From Camarhynchus parvulus (taxonomy: Eukaryota; Chordata; Aves; Passeriformes; Thraupidae), in assembly GCF_901933205.1 (NCBI RefSeq), contig NC_044574.1, positions 18,895,733 to 18,959,732 on the forward strand: a DNA stretch of 64,000 nt, given 5' to 3'. Shown here piece by piece: positions 1 through 9,240 of the stretch; within the stretch, counting starts at the first letter, position 1; each line of letters starts with the position of its first letter. A program made the translations under genes and the position numbers. The notes under the pieces are model-generated. The model ran no database searches, was not told the origin of the DNA, and saw only the letters and a list, made by a program, of their open reading frames with translations.

Positions 1-1583
1 GTAAATTGTGCACAAAGGAGTTTGACCTAATTTAATACAGAAATGTTATAATTTTGTAGGGTTTTAGTATCTCAGTTTGTGGATTTGCTGTTTCTAATAT
101 TTTCTTGTCAGTATCTAGCTTATCCAGTTGGCAGTGATGAAACTTTGAGGCCGTTAGCACAGGCCTTTTCCACGTGGATTAACTAAAACAAAGAGTGGCT
201 TGACAGCTGCTCTTTATGACGTTTTCACAGATTTCCTGATTTTCTGAATTGTGAGACTGTTTCTTCTGCATCCTGTGAGGTGGCTCTCCTGTCAACAAGA
301 CTGAATCTTCCTTGTTGTTCTTTTCTGGCTTACCTGTCTTCCAAGTTGTTTGCAGGCCACACAGCAGTCTCCCTATTGACTGTTCTGTGTCCTGTCTGTG
401 TATTTATCATCTCTTAGGTTTTTGCTTCTTTGCTTCTGCTGTTCAACCCAGGTGTGTTCCCAGAACTCTCAGATTGGTTCCCATTTTTCCTGCCTCTCTT
501 CTAATCCAAGTTCCTACTCAGGACTGAATATCCTTTTTCTTCATGTCCTACAGGAAGTCTCCTTTGTTGCCCTAATCTATTCTGTTCTCCCTTTCTGGGT
601 TTTGTGCCTTTTCCTTTGGAATTAGACAAGTCCCTGCTATTTTGTCTGCTAAAAAGGATGAAATGGAATTACCATGCTCAGTGAACAGAACTGGAGAACC
701 TGGATGTGCCTCTAGTGCCTGTCCCCTTGCAAGAAGAATCAATTACTGTGATATACTGCTAGTCTCCAGTAGCATTAGGCTTGTACCTAGACAGCCTGAT
801 AACCTGTAGTGCCAGTGCATTCCCAGTGGGATAGGATAATGAACAATCCCAGTTTTAAGGTGAGCTTAATTCTGAGCTTCCTTTGGGAATGTGCACCCTG
901 CAGGTTTTTAGAGGCCTCAAAAGTTCAGTGGTGGGGGCAAAAGGTGAATCCACCTGAGCTTTGACTTCCTGCTTCAGAGTAGCACTGTGGTGGTGGAGTG
1001 CATGACTGGAAATAGAAAAAAAGGAGGGGCATTTACTGAGGGAAATAGTATAGTTTTCTCCATTTTTCTATGTGGAAGGGGTTGAATCATTCAAAGAAAA
1101 AAGAAAAGCCTGAGACAGGCCCAGTCTATGGGAAAATATCCCTCAGATACTGAATTTCACAAAGTTTACAAGCAGTAATTTTGTAGGTGCTGTCATGAAA
1201 TCTGTTTGCAAGATCTTTCAGGGCTGCCCAAAAGAAAAAAAATATTTTGACTAGTTTTAGGCTGAGCATATGAATGAGCTTCTAAAAGTACTAGTCATTC
1301 CTAAAGTGCTGGGACCATGGCAGGTGTTTTGGCATCTTTATTAAACAGTAGGCATTGTTTGAGGATGATTATCTTATTGTTTGTAATCTCTCAAAACAGA
1401 CTAGCTATTAATTTCTCGGCGAAGTAGGAATACTACATTTGCATTCTGTAGTTAGATACTCAAGAGAATTTTACTGTGTAGCATCTCAAATTAATAAAAT
1501 TTACAAGATTATTTTATTGGGTGCAATCAAGATATCTGGTATTTCCTTTTTCTTAGTAGTGTCCTTTCTGTTCTGTTTTCCAG
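1..1583 (+). other. Intron of the left-edge gene (3' part)
   Basis: This stretch precedes the candidate coding exon that begins at 1584. I found no other convincing exon in it. A possible donor (aag|gtgagc near 859) was tested, but the frame needed to join it to the next exon has a TAA directly before the junction. The end of the block is pyrimidine-rich (1545-1583) and finishes in ttttccag, a good acceptor. The upstream exons therefore probably lie outside the window. The open frames at 312-625 show no recognisable protein features. Confidence 0.5.
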
Positions 1584-1640
1584 AGAATGAGCAGTCAATA
1601 AACCGAGCTGGTATTGTTCAAGAGGATATTCAGCCTGCAG
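1584..1640 (+). CDS. Penultimate coding exon of an unidentified gene (partial)
   Basis: This 57-base exon follows a pyrimidine-rich acceptor ending ttttccag and stops at CTGCAG|GTACAC, a GT donor that is weak after position +3. It enters and leaves in phase 1, so it adds exactly 19 codons. The visible residues are NEQSINRAGIVQEDIQPA, and the final G is completed by the next exon. The frame also runs on past the donor to 1723, so the open frame alone proves nothing. The support is that the donor phase matches an acceptor at 2908, where a short frame ends in a stop before a plausible 3' UTR. I do not recognise the protein. The tail is hydrophilic, with no membrane segment. The exon could instead be an alternative terminal cassette. 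The protein's function is not inferred. Confidence 0.6.
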
Positions 1641-2908
1641 GTACACTTGATTTATGTGTTTGCATTGATTGTTTTAAAGACTCTCTTGAAGTAAGGCCTC
1701 AATATTTATATGGATTTAAATAATACAGTGAAGAATACATTCAGTGAAAACATATTTAATAAACTTGCTATTAAATTATTTTTTCAGGCTAATTCCTCAC
1801 TGAAAAATTATGGTTTTAATGAAACTCATCTTAAAGTGACTTAACTGGCCAAATAAGTGCAGAGTTTCTGTTATCTTCACACTTTGTTAGATAGAGCCCA
1901 GTTTCCGCGTCTGAACCAGCTCAGACTGAGCAAGAACCATGGATAGGCTGAGCTGTAGCTATAAAGAGCAATGTTGTACCCTAGTTTTGTGGAATACTGA
2001 ACTCTGCTGGAACACAGTTCATCGGCACTTTGGCAGTGCCTTCTGGCTTCATGGATGGATGGGCCCTGCAGAAGTCCACTACGTGTGAAGGAAGATTTGG
2101 AGTGCAGTGCTAATAGCTTTTGGATCCTTGCTGCTGACAGTGGAAGGCTTAGAAAAGCATGTGAAGGGAGTAGAATTCAAGTCTAGCAGACTAGCCCTGA
2201 TAGTTCATTTTTTTATAATGTTAAATGGAGTGTCTATGCAAGGCTGCCATTTCTTGATTAAAGATGTGAGAGTGCCTGTCTTGATGAAACATGTAGTATC
2301 TGAATATGTTAAAGGGTATTTTTGTTTTTGACAAAGTCTAATGTCAGCAGCAGGTGAAAATCAAACAGGATTAAAGCCATGACCTTATTACATGCATTGG
2401 TTAGATCATTACTGCAGGACTCGCTTTCCAGGGAAGTGGGGGAAATGCCAAAGAGAAGTAGGGTGAAATAGAGGTCTTGTAAACCTTTCTTTTTTACTAA
2501 ACATTCGAGAGGACTGGACTGGCTCATTTATTCAAGATGCAGGTACTTAATGACCAGTTCCTCTTAGTCTAAGTTCTCCCTTTCATCTGAATTTAGCTGC
2601 TGATGAGTTACGAAATCCATTAGTTGAAAAGGAAACCTAGACAAATTTAAGTGTAAGGTGCAATTCTAAATGAAACAACAATTTTAGAACACCTTATCTA
2701 CGAATGTCATAGATTTTTCCATTATCTGAAGTTTAAGGTTGTTTTTCTGTATATTTTTGCAAGTTTAAGCAGAGGTGCAAATTCAGTGCAGAAATTGTTG
2801 GCTTCTGTCATTGTTTATAATACACAAAGATGGAGTAGCAGACCTGTTTCTTTTTTTCTCCAACAGTCTAAATTATCAACTGCTGCTATTCTGATGTTTG
2901 ATTTGTAG
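1641..2908 (+). other. Last intron of the left-edge gene
   Basis: This is a 1268-base inferred intron with a GT donor (gtacac) and an acceptor reading tttgatttgtag|gg. The polypyrimidine tract is short, but T-rich sequence precedes it (2848-2865 and 2888-2904). Open frames at 2107-2331 (+) and 2309-2527 (-) lie inside and look like chance. No mobile element was recognised in it. Confidence 0.5.
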
Positions 2909-2946
2909 GGTTAAAAGTGTGGTCGGATCCATTTGGAAGAAAGTAA
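2909..2946 (+). CDS. Last coding exon with stop codon of an unidentified gene (partial)
   Basis: Joined in phase 1 to the exon ending at 1640, this exon completes a Gly codon (G|GG). It then encodes LKVWSDPFGRK and ends at TAA (2944-2946). The predicted C-terminus is therefore ...EDIQPA-G-LKVWSDPFGRK. The tail contains a DPF tripeptide, a motif that in endocytic proteins binds the AP-2 appendage; on its own it is too short to assign that role. The exon is flanked by an acceptor ending tttgtag and is followed by a 3' UTR with a poly(A) signal, as expected for a terminal exon. The frame with the longer open stretch here (2898-3173) is probably a shadow. The family was not recognised, and a pseudogene is possible. 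Confidence 0.6.
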
Positions 2947-3290
2947 TCGGCAGCTGGGTGTATTGCAGAACTGAAGATGGACGTCTTCAGCTGCTTCTTC
3001 TTTCACTGAAGTGTGTCTTTAGGAGTCGCTGGAGCAGAATTCTGAATATGCTGTGTGGGCACATGAAGAGCAACAAAGGCTACTGGTTGGAAACCCAAGA
3101 GATACTAGTTTTAAAACATGCTAGTTTTGAGAGAGAATGCTGGTGCATAGCTCACAGACTGTTAGAAAGCTGAATGATTATTGAGTATAGAAATGAAATA
3201 TTTATTTCCTTGAGAAAAGGAAAAAGGGTTTTCTTCTAATCTGTACACTTGTAAATTATGGATAGAATAAATCATTCAGACTGCTGCAAT
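2947..3290 (+). other. Probable 3' untranslated region
   Basis: About 345 bases run from the TAA to roughly 20 bases past the AATAAA at 3266-3271. The stretch contains an AU-rich word (atttattt, about 3199-3206) of the kind linked to mRNA turnover. It also holds a perfect 7-bp hairpin, CTGAAGA/TCTTCAG, at 2971-2990 with a 6-base loop. The cleavage site is estimated, not seen. Confidence 0.45.
3266..3271 (+). promoter_or_regulatory. Poly(A) signal AATAAA
   Basis: A canonical hexamer lies 320 bases after the stop codon of the left-edge gene, in an AT-rich stretch with T/C-rich sequence (tttcctcccta) about 20 bases downstream. It is the first canonical signal after the stop. Its assignment depends on the exon model being right. 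Confidence 0.5.
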
Positions 3291-3991
3291 TTCCTCCCTA
3301 GTCTGAAAGTTACAAGATGATGAATGTAAATTTGTACATTAAAAATTTTAAACCAATTTGTACTTTTTTTCATTGTTTTGCAAATGTGTGTGAAAAGTAC
3401 CGTGGTTGCCTGCCAGATGTGTCCCCCTGGCCATTCTTACTCCTGCTCCTCCAGTGGACAAGGGGAGTAAATAGAGTAACAGAGCTCGTGGGTCTGGATA
3501 AACACAAGGAGATTTCTTACCAGTTACTTTTGCAGGCAAACCAGAGTCAACTTGGTGAAAATTAATGTAGTTAAGCAAGTAGAATTATGACACACAACAT
3601 TTTAAAGATCATTGCAGGATGCTGTATGCTTTGAAAAATGTATGGGCAGAGTGTTATTCCTAACATTAGCAGATGTTGGTCATCTTTTTGGATGTCACAC
3701 ACTTCTGTTGGGACAACAGATGAAAGCCTCCATGTTTACAGTGTTACTTTCCAAATTGCCATTCTGCTACTTGCTATTCTATTTCTACCTGTCTTTGTCA
3801 TTACTCTCCCACTCAGACACACCTCTCCTCCTATGAGTTAGTTTTTATTTAGTCTTCTATTATCACTCTAAGCATTAGAATATTTTCTGTTTGCTTGTTG
3901 GAAAAATGTGGCCATGTTTGATTCCTTTGAGTTCTCAGGTCATTTTGCATGATGATTGGAGCCAGAGTGAGTGTGCCCATTCAGTGTAGGG
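3291..3991. other. Downstream flank, no feature seen
   Basis: AT-rich sequence between the inferred gene end and the first CR1 fragment. Open frames here (3317-3565, 3348-3578, 3612-3841) overlap on both strands and show no protein features. Confidence 0.4.
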
Positions 3992-4039
3992 GTCATAGGT
4001 TGGTTTGGGTTGGAAGGCACCTTAGAGCTCATCTAGTTC
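3992..4039 (-). mobile_element. CR1 LINE 3' end (first part, split by an LTR)
   Basis: The block tggtttgggttggaaggcac and the following words are the reverse complement of the avian CR1 3' terminus (ACCTTCCAACCCAAACCA in the sense direction). The match stops abruptly at agttc (4035-4039) and resumes after a 441-base insertion at 4481. This copy is a 5'-truncated, dead LINE on the minus strand. Confidence 0.9.
4035..4039. repeat. Left target-site duplication of the LTR
   Basis: AGTTC occurs here and again at 4481-4485, directly flanking the inserted LTR. In a continuous CR1 copy the sequence would occur once. A 5-bp duplication is typical of ERVL-class insertions. Confidence 0.7.
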
Positions 4040-4480
4040 AGATGCCTGGAGAGGCTATCTAGAACAGAGGCTAGGCAGAGTTAAAGGAATAAAGTAGGTA
4101 TTTATTAAAAGGCCTTCAAAGGATACACCTTGGGCAGTACAAGAGCCTGGCTGTGGTTCTACCCAAGATGGATGCCTGGTCCCGAGTTTCCACACTTTCA
4201 TAAGTTTTGATCCATTTACATATTGGGGTTAATTGTCCAATTACACTTTTGGGTTATGAAGTCCCATCCTCCCAAGTTGCTTTCTTCCATTCACCGTTGT
4301 TTACACTTTTTGGGCCCAAGGCTGTAATGCTGTGATGGTGTCCTTGGCTCTCAGACTGGAAAAGGATTGTTTTGTCTAACGAAACTGTGAAGAGAACTTG
4401 CTGACACTTTATATGAAGTTCAGAGTTATACTCAATCAGTACAGAATCTGGAAAATACAAAAGCTAAAACCTGGGGCATC
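4040..4480 (-). mobile_element. Solo LTR of an endogenous retrovirus (ERVL-like), inserted in CR1
   Basis: These 441 bases interrupt the CR1 copy and are bounded by the 5-bp repeat AGTTC. The ends are inverted (GATGCC / GGCATC). Read on the minus strand, the block has a poly(A) signal in TTTTAATAAATACC (complement of about 4093-4108) followed by a short T/C-rich end, as in an R-U5 region. The overall look is that of songbird ERV LTRs; this family call is from memory. No gag, pol or env sequence adjoins it, so it is a solo LTR left by recombination between the two LTRs of a provirus. The open frame inside (4254-4460, minus) is a shadow. Standard TG...CA ends are not clean, so the exact boundary may shift by a base. 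Confidence 0.75.
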
Positions 4481-4684
4481 AGTTCCAACCCTGCTGCCAT
4501 GAGCTGGGACACCTTCTATTAGACCAGGCTGCTCAGGGCCCTATCCAGCTTGGCTTAGAACACTTCCAGGCATCCACAGCTTCTCAGAGCCACCTGCTCC
4601 AGTGCCTCATCACCCTCACAGTGAAGAACTTCTTCCTGGTATCTCATCTAAACCCAGCCTCTTTCAATTTGAAGTTTCATTATA
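4481..4684 (-). mobile_element. CR1 LINE 3' region (second part)
   Basis: The CR1 match resumes at agttccaaccctgctgccat and runs through the characteristic segments gaccaggctgctca, cacttccaggcatcc, ctccagtgcctcatcaccct and aacttcttcctggtatctc to about 4684. This is the continuation, further 5' in CR1 sense, of the piece at 3992-4039. Together they make about 250 bases of 3' UTR and ORF2-distal sequence, with scattered substitutions and small deletions. Confidence 0.9.
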
Positions 4685-6257
4685 TAGAACAGTGCAACAT
4701 TGTCACAAAGCTAATTCAATGTTTGCTGTGAAAAGAAGAATAGAGCTGAAAAAGAGGTTTTTATAATTTAAACCTTTCTTCAGCGAGACTGCAGAAATGA
4801 GGAAGCCTTGGTTTTTTGTTTTCTTGAACAAAACATTCATGCATCAGATCATTTCAGCAAAGTTCTTTCATCTGAAATACCTCCTCAGTGAAAATAAAAC
4901 ATTGCTGAAATACAGATACTCCATCTATAACTGACAAGCTGCAAACCAAAGATTTTTCAGCAAATGTGGGAATTTCCCCATTATGCAGCTTTGTTGCATG
5001 GTGACACAAATGCTTAAAAATCATATATCATGATAATGTGGAACCATCTGTATAAATGATGTGACATAGAATGTGAAATTACTTGGTTTGGGGTTAAGAG
5101 ATAAGACAATATCTGCTATTCGTTTACTTTGGGAAGTTGAGCAATTTGCTGAGTCTGGATCTTGCCTAGACAAATGTTAGATGGCTTCTGAGCAGTGGCA
5201 GGTGCTGAGCATTTTGCCTTCGTATTACCTAAATGTTGCAAAACATTTGAGTACCTGAACTCAGTTATTTAGCATTTATAGAACTATACACGTCTGTTGG
5301 TCATGATCACAAATTCCTTCCGGTGCAGAAAAGCTTGATAAGTTTTGTAATTGCCAGTTTGTATAGAATTTACAGCAGTTTTTATCAGTTGAGTACTACT
5401 GAAGTGAATCTAAACTTTAAAAATGGTGTACATTGGTATTAATGAGCATCACTTCCCACTCATGTTCCACCTAATAAAGTGGGCTGGTGGAGCATGGCTT
5501 TAAAGCATTAGGATAGTCATTGTCTTTTTCAGATTTTTGCTATTCTGTCTAGATAAAACTGTGAAGCCAACAAGGCACGTACTGCAATAATTATCCACAA
5601 TTTACACTCAAATGTTCTGATTGCTCTGGCATGTGCCAGTTGCCTGGAGACTTGCCCAGTTCTCATGTGTTAGCAGCTGGCTTTGAGACAATGCTTTGTT
5701 CTGCTCATGGATGCTTGACATAAGCCTCTTCTTCCAGGTACCCACTGACAAGTGAAGTTCAATGTGGTGAACTCTGCTCTCCAGGACTCTTACCTTGCTC
5801 TGGGAGTAAGAGTTCTTCACTACTTTCATAACCTCCAACTACTATTAATTTGGTGACTGGGAGAGACTAGGCCTGCATTCTGTAGAGCGACTAAATTTCC
5901 TAGTTTGGGCCAAGTTCTGATTGTTTTGGTAAAAATGCCTTAGAATATTTTTAAAGCAGTTATCTCTACCCTGTTACATGAGTGCATTTTGCTCATTTAT
6001 TATAGCTGGATGGTGAACAGCAAATACACCTTCAGCCTCGAAGGACTGAAGGAAAGTTTTAAACAGTGGTTTAACATCCCAAGAGAAACTGGTTGTACTT
6101 GGTTTTGGCCTGTTGCATGCTGATGTTTTGAAATTATTAAAACTTGTTCCATAAAGAGCAAATCTAGCATTTGGTCTAAACACAGATTAGTTTTGAAGCA
6201 CTGCAGATTGTTGATGATGCAATGAAACCCTCAAGTACCAACACAGGAGAAGGAATA
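4685..6257. other. No gene or repeat recognised
   Basis: AT-rich unique-looking sequence. The short frames at 5608-5838 (-) and 5974-6183 (-) carry no recognisable motif. No RNA gene was seen. Confidence 0.4.
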
Positions 6258-6310
6258 AATATGGGAAAAGGTGTGGGCAAATTGCCAGATTATACACATA
6301 TGGGAAAAGG
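6257..6310. repeat. Short direct repeat atatgggaaaagg (two copies)
   Basis: The 13-mer atatgggaaaagg occurs at about 6257-6269 and again at about 6298-6310, immediately left of a large hairpin. It is probably local duplication; no function is assigned. Confidence 0.6.
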
Positions 6311-6313
6311 AAC

Positions 6314-6419
6314 AATCTCAATAAATGAGTATAATATTCAGCAAAAAAAATCCCATGGGATTTTGAAAAAAATCAAGTGGAATTTTTCTTGCTGAATATT
6401 GTAATTATTATTTGAGATT
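6314..6419. repeat. Large inverted repeat (42-base arms, 22-base loop)
   Basis: The arms 6314-6355 and 6378-6419 are complementary at 35 of 42 positions by direct comparison. A perfect 12-bp core (aatattcagcaa / ttgctgaatatt) lies inside them. The intervening loop is A-rich. It may be a palindromic MITE-like DNA transposon remnant or a hairpin RNA source. No clear target-site duplication was found, and I know of no named family with these ends. Confidence 0.7.
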
Positions 6420-6919
6420 ATGCCAAATGATGGGAGGGGATTTTTTATCTGTGATACTCAAAGCACATCAAATAGCTTCCAGTTATTGTGAATTTTACCC
6501 TATGTATGCCCTCCTATGAAAAAACAGCCCAGAAGAAGCAGTTCTCGCGTTTTGCTCTTTTCTAAACCAAATTAAAGCATGTGTTTTCCCTTTTTGCGGT
6601 CTAGCAATAATTAACTACTCATTTTCTTTCTATTGTGTACATTCCTTCTGACCTTCATGTTAACATGCAGATGCAGCAGTAAATGAAAAGCTGTATTGGC
6701 TTTTTCTGTTGTGCCCCACAACCCAAAAAGTATGTTTGCTAGTGGAAGGAAATTATTCTCCAGCTTCTGAGAAAGTGCTGTGGAATATGCGCCGTTTCTA
6801 TGTGGACAATTTGCAAGAGGTGAGAGCAAACCACAAAGTTCAGGTCAAAGCTTAGGTCGGACTATGGTCCGAGGTCTCTCTCCCCATCGTGCAGACTGTG
6901 TGGGCCTTGCAGGAAAAAT
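6420..6919. other. No gene recognised
   Basis: AT-rich. The minus frame 6611-6829 has no recognisable domain. Confidence 0.4.
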
Positions 6920-7122
6920 GGTGCAGTGTTTAAGACACTGCCTTGGAAAATAGGACTGTTGTAGTCAGTTCCATATTCCACCATGCTTTTGTCTGGCAGC
7001 AGGTAAGTAATTTAGCCTTTGAGCTTCAGTTCCATCTGTCAAGTAGCCATAGGTAGTGATCCCCTTCTTTGCAATTGAAGGTAAATACAGGGAGTGTGGG
7101 GTTTTTTGATGCTCTAGAGAAC
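6920..7122 (+). mobile_element. MIR-like CORE-SINE relic
   Basis: In order, the block shows a tRNA-like head (gtgcagtgtttaagacactg), a gttcc...ccaccatg region like the MIR B-box flank, then ggtaagtaatttagcctttgagcttcagttccatctgtcaa. That last part follows the MIR core (caagttacttaacctctctgagcctcagtttcctcatctgtaaa). A tail like ggtaaatacagggagtgtgggg...gatgctctagagaac follows. Identity is modest, as expected for an element that was active before birds arose. The match was made by eye. Confidence 0.65.
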
Positions 7123-7989
7123 ATTTGTTTTCTTATCTGAGAAGTTTTCTTCAAGTTGAGGAAAAATTGGTCTGAATTTGTGTGAGAATCAGATATTTTG
7201 GTTCCAGAAATTTAAAATGTTTTCAAGAATCTTTTCCAAAAGAAAATAAGAGTGAAATTTCCCAGATCTTTATACTGCTGAAATACTATGTTCTGAGAAT
7301 GGAAATTTTATATTTTGGGAGGCAAACAGAAAACTCATCTGTTTTTCACAATACTAATATTTTTTGGAAGAACTGCAAATATGAGTGAGTTGAAATTCAA
7401 CCCAATGGGAATGTTTTGTACAGATGTACAACACAAGCAGAAAATTGGTCAGCTTATTTTGGTGGCCCAGCTGCCTCAGCAATTTTTTGAGACTCAGCAA
7501 TTTTCAATATTTTGAGTTGCTATTTCCCTTATGTTCTCTAACAATGGGTCCTCCCTTCTGATCTTGGCATGCCAAAAAAGCAACTGTAATCCTTCTAAGA
7601 GTTACAGGTGCTAAGTGGAGTAGACTGGGGCACAAAGAGATGAGAAAGAACTCGAGATACTACTGGGAAGAGTGTTCCTCCTGTAGCCCCAGAGGAACAC
7701 TTGGAAGTGGAGTGGTGGATATGAAGAGGAAACAGCATTCAGTTGAGTGGGAGCATGAGGAACACAGGACATAAATCCATTGGCATATACAGCCATTGTG
7801 GGCTCTGCAGCTCACAAAGCAAATTGGGATACCTCTTGACCTCTTTTCTTTTTCCTCCCCAGCAGATTGGAAGTAAAGCTTTATAAAGAAAGTTCCTAGG
7901 CAAAACAAAGGTTATCATGAGAAGAGAGCACCTGAGGAGGAATTGTATAGCTGTCCTTTGCTCTAGCTTACCTTAAGAGGCCAAACATC
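7123..7989. other. No gene recognised
   Basis: Overlapping short frames occur on both strands (7182-7515 +, 7611-7908 -). None shows a recognisable protein or splice structure. Confidence 0.4.
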
Positions 7990-8018
7990 AGAGAATCATT
8001 TGTGCTGGAAAGGACCTC
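7990..8018 (-). mobile_element. Possible CR1 3'-end scrap
   Basis: The words agagaatcatttgtgctgg and aaaggacct resemble the reverse complement of a CR1 tail (AGGTCC/TTTCCA...ATGATTCT). Only about 29 bases match and the sequence after them does not, so this may be chance. Confidence 0.35.
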
Positions 8019-8660
8019 ATGCTGAAAAGTGTCTTTCAGGCCCCAGGTTGCAGGGAAGGTGCCTTCTACCAGCTTCTTTCCATAATTCAGAAGGGTGAGT
8101 ATCAGCAATGCCACTCAAGGTAGGGGAGGAAGGTGTTCCCTTTGCTTCAGAAATTCCTGCGGGAGGAGTTCTCAGCAACCCACAAGTGGATGGTTCAGGT
8201 ACAGTGTAGGAATGTATTCTTCCACTCTGAGTGAAGAGAAACCACTATGGATATAACCAGAAGTATTTGCTCCCTTATCTATTCTATATGAATTTTTGGG
8301 TGCCAGTGATTGTGGAAGCCAGCTCTAGACACGTAACTCCTCACATATACAGATATGAGGAAGGTTCATACAAGAACTGTAACTTGTGCCATTTCTGGAT
8401 GAACAGTACCATTAGGAGTCCTCTGAAGCCTGGAAAGTAGCTAATTTTAGTATCTTCACTGTCTGCTTCTGTCTTCCTCTGGTTCTTACAGTTATCCTGT
8501 GAGTGGCTGATGGGGGCTTGCTGGATGTTCCATATAACAAAGAATTTCTGATGGTTCAATCCAAAATCCCATGTCCCACCTAAAAACCCTTGAGACATTT
8601 CTATTCCTTGCATGTTCTGTATGTTTTTAACATGGGTTGTGTGATTTTGTGGCTTCTGCT

Positions 8661-8680
8661 GCCTGCCTACCTACCTACCT
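8661..8680. repeat. Short (CCTA/CCTG)n tetranucleotide run
   Basis: The sequence gcctgcctacctacctacct is about five units of a CCTR tetranucleotide. It is a likely polymorphic microsatellite seed. Confidence 0.75.
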
Positions 8681-8974
8681 CTCTGTGCTTCTGGATCAAA
8701 GCAGCAATGCCAGCAACACCACTAAATGAAGGAGCCTGTAAGGAGCTGTGAGGATCTGAGTGACACATTTTCATACATGAAGTCTGGAAATCCTAGCAAT
8801 ATGTCTCAGAGTTCCTCCTGGTTGCTTTCAGCTGGCAAGCTTTTGGTTCATTGCAAAAACTTGTTATTCCTTATTGCACTTAGCAGTTAAATTTTGTCCC
8901 ATAGCTACCATTCCAGCTATTCTTTTGCTCTGACATTGCCTCTCAAGTTGTTTAATCAGAAAATTTCATTAGGA

Positions 8975-9240
8975 TACTTCGACTGTTGTCCCAAAGAGTT
9001 ATGTTAAATTTGTCCTGGGACAGTCTGTTGAGGAATGCCACCAGTAAAATCCATCCAGGCCAATGACTTCCCGTTTGTCATTTCTGCTTTTAGCTACTTT
9101 CATGCTTGGCTTACAGTTCTTGCAGCTACTAATTGTTTCCCATGTGACATCATTCCAAATGCTTTGCTAAAGTCCAGAGGGAGTATATCCCCTGAATTTT
9201 TGTCAGGTTGACAAGCTGGTACCTGATTAGGTAATACAAG
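8975..9240 (-). mobile_element. CR1-type LINE reverse-transcriptase relic
   Basis: Read on the minus strand, 9177-9142 gives LDFSKAFGMMSH, a decayed form of the reverse-transcriptase motif LDFSKAFDTVSH of CR1 elements. Further along, about 9060-9012 gives WMDFTGGIPQQTVPGQI, matching the SGVPQGSVLGPI block. The expected following FNI appears after a stop and small shift (FNITLW). The order and spacing fit the palm domain of a CR1 ORF2. The FADD active-site block is not visible. The stops and frame change show it is dead. Confidence 0.75.
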
